Below, piece after piece: positions 21,869 through 30,857 of a stretch of DNA of 64,000 bases. A program made the translations under genes and the position numbers. Source of the stretch: Jaminaea rosea (lineage: Eukaryota > Basidiomycota > Exobasidiomycetes > Microstromatales); assembly GCF_003144245.1 (NCBI RefSeq), contig NW_020289982.1, forward strand, positions 1 through 64,000. The letters run 5' to 3'. Positions within the stretch are counted from its first letter, which is position 1, and every line of letters starts with the position of its first letter. The notes under the pieces are model-generated. The model was not told where the DNA came from and searched no databases. It worked only from the letters and a program-made list of their open reading frames with translations.

Positions 21869-23593
21869 ATGCTCCGTAACGTTCTGGCTCGCTCTGCCCC
21901 TCGAGGCTGGCAGGCTGCCCGCTTTAGCACCGCCAGCGCAATCGCAACCGCAACCACAACCGCCGCTCCTAGGTCGATGAGCCTGGCCCGCCTCGCCGCT
22001 CCTACCGCCCTCAAAGGCCAACAACGATTCTATGCCAGCACTCCCAACGCTCCCGTGGGCAGCCCCGAGTTTGACCCCAATGTGAGTTCACTCCCCTACA
22101 CTGCTCTCCCTCCACTTACTCACTCATTCACTCACTCCACCACATCTCCAGGCCGTAACCGCCATGGACAAGCAAGAGCCCCCCGCTCCCGGCAAGGACT
22201 TCAACGTCGTCATAGTCGGCGCGGGCAACATCAACTTCGGTTCCGACGAAGGGCCCTGGAACCATTCCTTCCGCCTCGAGCACAAGCTCGGCCCACGCCT
22301 AAAGGTCGTGGCACTCATTGACCCTTCGAGCCAGAGGGCGGATGCGGCGCTTACTATCAAGAGGAATTCGTTCGTGCTTAGTGCATACAAGGATACCGTC
22401 GTCTACAATAGCTTTGAGGATTATTGCAAGAATAGGCCAAAGGAACAGGAGCCACAGTGCGTTGCGCTCCCTGCTTTCCCTGACCTGATCTTCTCACGAT
22501 GCCCCCGTCTGACTCCTCCCTTCCCCTCCTCCATCCGCACTCGCTCACCTGCAGAGCCTTCTGGGTCGGCTCGCCTCCCGCCTTCCGTGGACGCGAGCAG
22601 GCAGGAAGGGACTTGGAGCGTCACCTCGTTGAGAACTTCCCGGAGACGGCCATCTTTATCGAGAAGCCCGTCTCTACCGGTCCGGTGGACGAGGCCTTTG
22701 CCGTTGCCAAGCGACTCGAGGACGCTAACAACCTCGTGAGCGTGGGGTACATGCTGCGCTATCTCAAGGTCGTGCAGAAGATGAAGCAGTGAGTTCGCCT
22801 TGCGTGGCGGTGAGGATGATGGATGGGGGAGCGAATGGCTGACTGAAGTGCTTGCCCGCACGCCTGCGCACCAGAATCCTCGAGGAGAACAACCTGAAGG
22901 TCATGGCCACCAACGCCCGTTACATCATGGCCTACGAGCACACAGCCAAGGCCGACTGGTGGACAAAGTCCCTCTCGTGCGGCCCTATCGTAGAGCAAGC
23001 CACCCACTTCTGTGACCTTTCCCGCTACTTTGGTGGAGAAGTCGACCTCGATACGGTCATGGCCCATTCGCTTGAGCACTTTGAGCCGGCGGGAAAGCTC
23101 AGCAAGATGCCCATCGATGAAGCCAAGATTGGAGAGGAGGACCGTATTCCGAGGATTACCTGCGCGACGTGGAAGTACGAGAGCGGAGCGGTGGGCAGTC
23201 TGACGCACGCGGTTGCGTTGCAAGGGTTCAACTATGCGACGGAGATTGACGTGATTGCTGATGGTTACCAGCTGCGCTTGGTCGATCGTAAGTAGGCGAC
23301 GCCGCGACTTAACCCTCCCACCTGATACTGACCACCTCTCTTTTTCCGCCCACACGCCAGCCTACAACGCCCCCGTCCTCTACCTTCGTCGTCCCGGTGA
23401 CGACCACGAAGAGGTCATCCGCTACAATCAGGACGACCCCTTCTTCTCCGAGGTTTCGAACCTCATCGACAACATTGAGAAGGGAAGAGGCAGCGCGCCC
23501 ATCCTGTCTAGCTACGAGGACGCCGTCAAGACTTACGCGCTTACCTGGCGTATTAGGGAGGCGAGCGAGAGGAGCGCGAAGAAGGCTGCTTAG
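21869..23593 (+). CDS. Gfo/Idh/MocA-family NAD(P)-dependent oxidoreductase, mitochondrial-like
   Basis: Five exons, 21869-22081, 22152-22456, 22555-22788, 22875-23287 and 23361-23593, give 465 residues. The first exon encodes a typical mitochondrial presequence (MLRNVLARSAPRGWQAARFS) and is separated by an intron from the enzyme. The Rossmann domain shows VVIVGAGNINFG, a variant of GxGxxG, and VVALIDPS at the end of the second strand. The family's EKP signature is present (IFIEKPVSTGPVDEA), followed by SVGYMLRYLKVV and the alpha/beta substrate domain with ATHFCDLSRYFGG. The substrate is unknown: this family oxidises sugars, inositols and related polyols. No pathway neighbours help. All four introns use GTGAGT, GTGCGT or GTAAGT donors. 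Confidence 0.9.
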
Positions 23594-24302
23594 AGGGGTC
23601 TGCTCGAGATTTGTTGATAGAGGCAGGATGATGGAGACGAGGATGCAATTCTCCCTTGGGTAAAGGGAAGAATAAGCTTGCGTGAGTACGCGATGTCATG
23701 ATGATGAATGAGGGCAAGAAAGTCCAGGTAGAATCGAATCGATACAGCTTAGCTTTGAGGTCGTCTAGGCCCTTTGCGTCTTGTCGGTGTTATCGTCTGC
23801 TCCTACGATTTGCCCAGGCTCGAGAGGTGGTACGACTGGCGTCATCAATTACCGTCATCGTCGGGACCCCACGTACGCACGCACAGACAGGCATCAGCCT
23901 CCACGGCATTCGAGTACGAGTACGAGTACCAAGACCGTGGATACCCCCGATGGTTCGCCATGACAGGGCGCGATAAGAGTGATCACTCAGCTCAGATGAT
24001 ACGACGAGAAGGGTCACGCAAGGCAGGTGAGAGAGGGAGAGAGGGCATGAGACATTGATTTGATCGAGCGCGATTGATATGTTCTCATCTCTTCGTCTTC
24101 GAGTCGAAGTGTGAGTTTGGATCAGAGGAGAAAGAGGAAGGAAGGCCCACGCCTGTTTCTCTCTTGATTGTTCTTCTGTGGCGAGGAGACGAGCTGCTTG
24201 GTGTCGACGACCGGGCCGCCCCCGACTTTGATGATGAAGCCCTAGCCTGGCTTGCTTGGCAATGGCGAGTCGCCGTTGGCCGGTGGCGTCTCGGGCTGGC
24301 CT
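23594..24302. other. intergenic region, 709 bases
   Basis: Lies between the oxidoreductase and the first cysteine-rich secreted gene. Open frames on both strands are short, overlapping and lack domains. A GAGTAC triplet repeat lies near 23914-23929. Nothing further supported. Confidence 0.6.
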
Positions 24303-24767
24303 TTAAGTGATGGAACTCTGGCGGAGTCGCCGCAGCAGCGCGACGCACAGGCTTGTTCGTGAGCCTGCCTGCCTGTTCCTCTTCTCGCCTCCCTTCGCTC
24401 ACAGCTCACTCACCTTGCAGACGCTGCGAAACTGTCCAGTCGAACCGCTACTCCCACAAGCCCCATTAGCAACAGCGTTGCACTGGTCTGCGGGGCACTT
24501 AGCGCATTTATCGCAGGCACACACCTTGATGTTGGACACGAGGGCCTTGAAGCTCAAGCAAGGGATATTGTGGCCCGCCTTGTCCGTGGGTGGGATGCCT
24601 TGATCCCCATTGGGGTCGCCATACACGTCTAGGTCGTAGGAGCAGCCCGTGGTGGATGAGGTGCACACGCCTAGACGGATGGGCTCGGCTGCGCGGCTGG
24701 GCGAGGGGTGGAGGGATAGGAGGCTGAACAGGAAGGTGAGGAGGAGGAGGTGGAACACGGGGAGCAT
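24303..24767 (-). CDS. small secreted ten-cysteine protein A
   Basis: Exons 24767-24414 and 24317-24303 give 122 residues. A signal peptide of about 26 residues (MLPVFHLLLLTFLFSLLSLH onward) precedes a mature chain with ten cysteines: C-x6-C-x27-C-x12-C-x-C-x2-C-x2-C-x4-C-x7-C-x12-C. It contains VYGDPNGDQGIPP and IKVCACDKCAKCPADQC. The last exon encodes only SSIT and the stop; its acceptor is the least certain part of the model. Spacing and intron position match the two neighbouring genes, so this is one duplicated family. No known domain recognised. Small size, secretion and disulphide-rich design fit a fungal effector or antimicrobial-type protein, but that is inference. Confidence 0.8.
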
Positions 24768-25405
24768 GGTTGGGTTGCGGTGAATCTGGGCTGCGAGTCG
24801 GGTGCAGTGAAGAGGGAGGGGATCAGAAGACTGCACGAAGCCCCATTTTGTAGCGCTTCAAGGTCGCCCTGCCGCCCACCCGGGGTGAGAGGGTTGACAC
24901 CCCTCGATGCCATCGCTGCCCTTTGTCCAGCAATCGATCCTCATCGACGATTGGGCCCCCAGCCCACGATGATCGCTCGCCCGCGGCCCACTATGATGTC
25001 TGCCCTCGACCCTGGGATCCCTTGATTGCATCCCGGTCCCGCTTACGAAGATCATGCTGAGCCACATGGGTCTGAGTTCAGAGATCGTTCGGTCAAAATC
25101 AGAGGGCAAGGCAGCGCGAGTCATACCGCAGCTTCATCCACGTAGGCTCGCCCAACCGGGCTGGCCCACTGCGTGAGGTGAGATTGAGCTGCGCACAGTA
25201 TCGTGAGACGCTCTTTGTTCGGTCAGGGAGATGGAACAGTATTAAAACTTTTTCATCCCTAGCCTCATGACTAGGCTTGGCGTCATACATCTGCCTTGCG
25301 CCTCACTACACCACGTCGCCCTCTCGTGCGTACGTGTACCACTCAGTGACCGGCGAAAGAAGCAGCTCACACCGCACCGTGCTGCAGACTTGCTGTGGCT
25401 GCTGC
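24768..25405. other. intergenic region between secreted genes A and B
   Basis: 638 bases holding the promoter of gene A and the 3' region of gene B, both on the minus strand. No additional family copy or fragment was recognised. Confidence 0.55.
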
Positions 25406-25855
25406 TCAGTGCACGCTCGACTTGAATGAATAGCGGGACGGATGGTTCGTCAGTCTCTTCAGTAGCGATGCTCATCACAGCGACCGTACTGTACTCACCG
25501 CACAAATACTATGGAAGACCCCCGAAGCAAAAGCTCCAACACATCGATCCTTGGGTGCCTCCTCGCACTGCGATCCAGGACAGCCCGTGCATTTGGAGCA
25601 GGCGCACACCTTCAGGCTGTACTCAGAGATGGACTTGAATCCGATGCAGGGGCTGTCCTCTCCCTTGTCATTTTTCTGGGGGACGCCTTGATCCCAAGAC
25701 GGGTCGCCGTAAACTTTGACGTCCTTATTGCAGGTGTCGGTCGATTTGCTGCAGTGCCCGAGGAGGATGGAGGCAATGCCGCTGCCCGTGGCGAGGGAGG
25801 GAAGGAGGGCGAGGGAAGCGAAGATGGTTGCGATGGACAGGAGTCTGGCGAGCAT
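25406..25855 (-). CDS. small secreted ten-cysteine protein B
   Basis: Exons 25855-25499 and 25420-25406 give 123 residues. The signal peptide is MLARLLSIATIFASLALLPS and adjacent residues. The mature chain has C-x6-C-x27-C-x13-C-x-C-x2-C-x2-C-x4-C-x7-C-x12-C, with VYGDPSWDQGVPQ and LKVCACSKCTGCPGSQC. Protein A is clearly its closest relative in the window. The second exon is 15 nt and encodes SSVH plus stop, parallel to SSIT in A; a CTGAC branch site precedes the acceptor. Function unknown. The in-frame ATG 29 codons upstream is rejected because it would bury the signal peptide. Confidence 0.83.
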
Positions 25856-26400
25856 GGTGAGGGGAACTTTCAAAGTTGGAGGGCCAATGGTGGTGAGGAA
25901 GGAACAAGAGCGACGCAAGCCAGTGAAGTGCAAATCGTCCATTTCGTCACGTCGTTGGCCCCCTTGCGCTTGCCCTTGCCCGAGGCAGTGGCAATGCTGT
26001 GCCGTCGTTTGCAGGTAAGTAGAAGGAGCCCCGTGGCGTGGCTTTCAATGGCGAGCCGTTGTATTGCAATGTGCGCCTCTCTTGTTCCTGAGCGATCGGC
26101 AATCTTCACTCCCATTCGCACTGACAGCATGCTGCCTTCTCACGGCCCGTCTTCCGTGCGTGCCCGCAGCCATTGCAATGCTGTACGGCAGTATCGCCGT
26201 CGATCGGGACAGTGACCGTGACCGTGACGCGGCGGCACGGCTCTAGCGTTGTCGCGCTTACCGTCACCGCCCACTGTTGAGCCGCAAGCAGTACTGCCGT
26301 GACGCTGACGTAAAGAGCAGCATGCTCCTCGTATCGACGATCTCAACGTCGTCCTATCTGCTCGTCTTTGTCCATCCATCCATCCCCCTTCACGCGCGCC
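25856..26400. other. divergent region between secreted genes B and C
   Basis: 545 bases shared as promoter by gene B (-) and gene C (+). A short GTGACC-type repeat lies near 26212-26228. No gene seen. Confidence 0.55.
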
Positions 26401-26844
26401 ATGCGTCCCCTCATCCTTCTCCTCTTCTCTTTCTGCCTCGCACAAGCGCGTCATCACCTCCTCTCGACCCGCGCAACAGTCCTGCTAGGCAGATGCACCT
26501 CCTCCCCCGTCTCTATCTGCCCGCTCGACTATCCCTCCTCCTGGCGAAGCATCCCCGGCAATCCGCGAAAGACGACTCTGCTCAACGATGTGGATGGCGG
26601 GTGCAAGGAGTTCAAGAGCGCCTTTGAGGCAAGGGATCTGAAGCTCTGTACGTGTGCAAGCTGTGATTGCGGTGAGGAGCAATGCAAGAGTGTTCCATTC
26701 AAGGGGTGTGCGACTGCCCCCGAGGGAGGGGAGTGGAAGGCGATTTGCCCTGTGAGTGGGCGTGGGCGTGGGCGAGGGCGCATGGCTTCCGATTCATTGA
26801 CAGCTGATGACCGTGACGTTGCGTGCCGACAGTTGGAGGGCTGA
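26401..26844 (+). CDS. small secreted ten-cysteine protein C
   Basis: Exons 26401-26751 and 26833-26844 give 120 residues. The signal peptide is MRPLILLLFSFCLAQA. The mature chain has C-x7-C-x27-C-x14-C-x-C-x2-C-x-C-x4-C-x7-C-x12-C, so the scaffold of A and B is kept, although the segment between the second and third cysteines has lost the YGDP motif. The second exon encodes LEG and the stop. The 81-nt intron is a multiple of three and open, so an unspliced transcript would add 27 residues, including one more cysteine. Divergently placed to gene B. Function unknown. Confidence 0.82.
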   Translation: MRPLILLLFSFCLAQARHHLLSTRATVLLGRCTSSPVSICPLDYPSSWRSIPGNPRKTTLLNDVDGGCKEFKSAFEARDLKLCTCASCDCGEEQCKSVPFKGCATAPEGGEWKAICPVSGRGRGRGRMASDSLTADDRDVACRQLEG

Positions 26845-27465
26845 AGGCATGCGAGAGGTGGTCACTCGGTCAGCGTCAGCGCAAGAATAGAGTAGACTAA
26901 GCTAGGGCCACGCGACGACGGACGTCGGCACTCCATGTACCGCACAGCCACGCTTTCGCCACGCCCTCGTCGTCCCGAGTCTCTCTCATACCCCTCTGTA
27001 AAGCTCGACCCTGACCCAGCGTTGATGCTCCTCGTCGTCGGCCAATCGAATCGAATGTTCACGTGGCTTCGCACATCTAAATTCAGCCTCATTGTGGGTT
27101 GTGCGAGCAACAGGGACAACGGGTGGATGGATGGCTTGGCGCCAAGCAAATGATGCCAGTGGGCCCACAGCCAAATTCTCCACACTGGCCCAGTGCCTTC
27201 CGCCTCGTGTGCGGTGGCGGGGTTCGCCGCTCCGAGGGCTTGGCGCCGAGCACTGAGCGAGGTGCCAGGTGGTGAGCCCTGCTTTGGCTTTGCTCGCGAT
27301 TCGTCGTCCTCAGTCGTCGCTGTCGTATTCATCTCATCTCACCTCACCTCTGCACCACACGCACCACTTCCATCCTCATCTCTCGTCGATACCACCACCA
27401 AAACGACCACAACAATAACACATCGTCCACGACCAATTCTCTCACAACTCGCGCGTCCGTCTGTA
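26845..27465. other. upstream region of pacC, 621 bases
   Basis: Holds four PacC-consensus hexamers between 27135 and 27269 (listed separately). Open frames, including one of 156 codons on the minus strand, lack any domain and are judged non-coding. Confidence 0.6.
27135..27269. promoter_or_regulatory. cluster of PacC-consensus hexamers upstream of pacC
   Basis: CTTGGCGCCAAG at 27135-27146 is a perfect palindrome made of two GCCAAG sites back to back. CTTGGC recurs at 27239-27244 and GCCAGG lies at 27264-27269. All match the GCCARG core known for PacC. They lie 197-331 bases upstream of the ATG of the PacC homologue, which suggests autoregulation; binding itself is not shown. Confidence 0.5.
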
Positions 27466-30416
27466 ATGACGACGTACCTCAAGCCTCTGACGGCCACCAG
27501 CACGTCTCAATCCTACTTCACCCCTTCCTCCTCCTCCTCGGACATGTCCATGGGCGTCTCCCCAGGCGCGGACTCAACGCACATGTCCACGTCGATGTCG
27601 TCCTCCTCGGCTTCATCGACCCGCTCCGCCTCGCCTCCTGGCAGTGTCGTCACCTGTCGATGGGGTCAGTGTCGCCTGACCTTTGACGACCCGGAGATCC
27701 TCTACCAGCACCTCTGCAACGACCATGTGGGGAGGAAGAGCACGAACAACCTGTGCCTCACCTGCCATTGGACCGACTGTGATGTTACGTGTGCGAAGAG
27801 GGACCATATCACTTCGCACATTCGGGTGCATACACCCTTGAAGCCTCACTCCTGCGGCACCTGTGGTAAGACATTCAAGAGGGTGAGTAGCGCGAGACTT
27901 GCAGATTCGTTTCTGAGATTGCCGTCCGCTCACATTGAGTCTACGCCTCTTGACAGCCACAAGACTTGCGCAAGCACGAGCGCATTCACACCGAGGACCA
28001 CCAGCAGAAGCAAGCAGAGCAACGCCTTCAGAAGCAGCAGGCCGTAGCTGCGGCAAAGGAAGAGGCAAAGCAGAATGCTGCCAGGCAACAACAACAACAA
28101 CAGCAGCATCAACAGGCAGCCGCTGCGTCTCAGCTTTACCCCGCCCCACCACCTCACCATCGCCAGAGTGCACCGGGCAACTTTCCTACGGGCGCCAATG
28201 GCCACCCCATCTTCTTCTCGTCGGACGTAGTCGCAGGGGGAGCAACGCCTTCGCCATCCGCTGGTGGTGGTGGTGCTGGAGGTCGTGACAATTCGCATGC
28301 CTCCCTCTCCCCGCTCTCCTCACACTTGTCGACACCCTCCAGCGCCCACTCGCCCAGCAGCAATGGCGTCTACATGGCCGGACACCAGTCCCACTCGCAG
28401 CCGCAGCCCATCTATACAGGGGGTATGCCGGGCAACTCATACCTCTCCCTCGCCAATCAAGGGCGAGCAAAAGCAGAGGAAGACCCAAACTCGTACACTT
28501 TCCTTTCGCAGGGAACTTCGGCTTCTGCGCAGGCTGCGGGTATGAAGCGCGGACTCGACGACTTGTTCTCGGGCGTCAACGGGATCATGGAGGATGCCAA
28601 GCGTAAGAGGACTACGGGCTACGACGATGTCATGGCTGATAGGCTTACGGCCGCCTTTGGTGCCGGGTTCGATGATGCGACGCTCAATGCACTTTTCAAC
28701 CCGTCGGCTACCAACAACCACAACAATAGCTTGGGCTCGCTCTCCGCTTCGATGCCCGTGCAGCAGCAGCAGCAGCAGCAGCAGCACATGATGGCCCAGC
28801 CTCAGCACCTGCATGCGCAATCACGCCAAGCGCAGGGCAGTGTCCCGCAGCAGCAGTACCACCAAGGCTTCTCCTCGTCCCTTCCCAATGACGCCAGCAA
28901 GCTAGCGGAGATCAATTCTTTCCTCCTTCAATTGGGCAACAATGCCGCCCGCGACCTCTCGATGCAGCCCATGCACTCCGCCTCCTCCTCTTCTTCGTCG
29001 ACGTCGACGCCCTCGAGCGACCTGGCGAATAGCTTCGACGCCTCGTCCCTCGCCGCCATGGGGTTGACCAATATCCCGGGCTTCGACGAGAGCATCTTCA
29101 ACTTCGACGCCGCACCCGTGCGCCCCATCGCCAACATGCCTCGCCAGTCCGCACCTGCTGCTCTCTCCGCTTTCAGCTCGACGATGCCTACTCAGCATCA
29201 CCTCGCGCAGCCGCAGCACCATGGCCACGCACCCATGTACCCAGGGTACGCGCATCAGCCTCAGATGCAGGCGATGCACCACCACCACCAGCAGTACCCC
29301 CATCCCCATCACCAGCAGCAGGGGCAGCCCAGCTTCTCCTTCGACTCGCTTCGCACCACACGCGGACCGGGGAGCATGCCCACCTTGGCCCGTCAGGATA
29401 ACACGGCCAACTTTAGGCACGTCGAGCCACTCATGCGCGCAAAGCCCTCGTCCTCGTCCGCGGTCGACGCTACGATGCGCGACGCAACGGCGACTGAGGA
29501 GGCCTCTGTTGGCAGTGGAAGTGCACCAATTAAGGCATCTGGCCTCTACCCCAGTCTGACCAACCTGGTCAATGCCACGGGAGAGTCGTCGTCCCGCCCC
29601 TCCAGCATTACCACACAGCGTCTTCCCTCGATCTCGACCATCCTCAATCCGAACTTGAGCGCAGAGACGGACCTGACGCACCGTCCCCTTCAGCACTGGC
29701 GCCAGTCCTCGACCGACACCGAGTCAGAGGGCCTAAGCGCCGCTTCACCCGTCGCGTCCGAAGCGTCCGCCTCCAGCTCTACGCCCCCGGCTTCAAGGTC
29801 CCGCTCTTCCTCGCCCAGGCGGGCTGGTCAAGAGGAGGGGAACGAGATTGAGGCGTCGGAACGGATCTCACGCCTCGGTCTTACGGCCAGCAACACCGGC
29901 GAGTCCAACAGTCCCGGCGCTGGGCTGCGCGGACTTGCCGAAGCGGCCGCAGCTGCTGCTGCGCATGCTCAGTCTAGCAGCAATGGAAATGTGTCACTGG
30001 AGACGAGAAGGAGGCACGTCCAGCTCATCAAAACCTTGCTCGTCGCCATCAATTTCCCTGAGAGGGTCGAGGCGCTTCTTTCTCGTCAGGGTGGGGGGAT
30101 TGAGCAGGAGCAGCAGGAGAGGGAGGTGAAAACTGCCGCACTTCCTCCGGTCAAGCAAGAGGCTGGTGTCGATGATGATGAGGAGATCGACGAGTTGATG
30201 GAGACGGAAATGGAGATGGAGATGGAGGGGCAGGTCACACCCCGAGCCGTCTCGCCCACCTCAGGGTCAGGATCAGGGTCAGACGAGCCAGTCGAGGCTG
30301 GCAGTGCACGAGGCGATTGGCTCCGTACCGTTACTGGCTCCGAGTCTGCCTCGCCCATCGGAGCTTCGTCCCGCCCACCCGTAGCCGCGATGAGGATGGG
30401 GGAGGCGGAGGTTTAG
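27466..30416 (+). CDS. pacC: PacC/Rim101 pH-responsive zinc-finger transcription factor
   Basis: Exons 27466-27882 and 27957-30416 give 958 residues. Three C2H2 fingers span about residues 64-150: CRWGQC...HLCNDH, CHWTDC...HIRVH and CGTCGKTF...HERIH. The connecting [13 protein letters not shown] across the splice junction is diagnostic of PacC/Rim101, the regulator activated by proteolysis at alkaline pH. Downstream are Gln-rich tracts (eight CAG codons at 28761-28784), His/Gln- and Ser-rich segments and an acidic C-terminal region (MEMEMEGQ). The C-terminal processing region is not clearly recognisable by eye. The intron lies between the second and third finger regions, phase 0. The ATG at 27466 is the first in frame after a non-coding leader. 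Confidence 0.95.
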
Positions 30417-30857
30417 ACAGTGAGGAGCGAGCTTGAAGTTGTGTATATACAGTACAGTCTCCTCTTTCGATCTTGTAGCGATCCCTTTCTTCGATTTATT
30501 CAGTTCATTTCTTCCATGAATGAGATTCTCATCCATAAGCGTGACTAGGCCGTACCGTAGCCAGCCCTGACGTGACGCGACTGAGTAAGCGTGCAGCCTG
30601 CCTGCCCGCCCGATCGATGATGCTTTGACTTGACGGACAGCGCTTGGCCCTTGGCCTTGGCCTTTGCTGCTTTGTTCTGCTTCCGCTCCCTCCTCCACGC
30701 GCGACTTGGACCCTCAATTCACTCACTTTCACTCTGCGTCCGCTTTGCTCTTTCTGCATCTCGCTCCCTCTCTCATTCAATCAATATCAACCATTCCTCT
30801 TCGCAACAAACTCGACACACAAGCAAGACCACGAGTACGACCAGCATTACGAGCGCA
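30417..30857. other. intergenic region between pacC and the Smr gene
   Basis: 441 bases. It contains three CTTGGC hexamers at 30643-30661 about 200 bases before the next ATG, and pyrimidine-rich leader sequence. No gene seen. Confidence 0.55.

Noticed and set aside
23698-24058. short overlapping frames after the oxidoreductase
   Set aside because: Several frames of similar length on both strands and no recognisable feature; treated as intergenic.
26862-27332. 156-codon minus-strand frame upstream of pacC
   Set aside because: No domain, no splice partner, and it overlaps the likely regulatory region.
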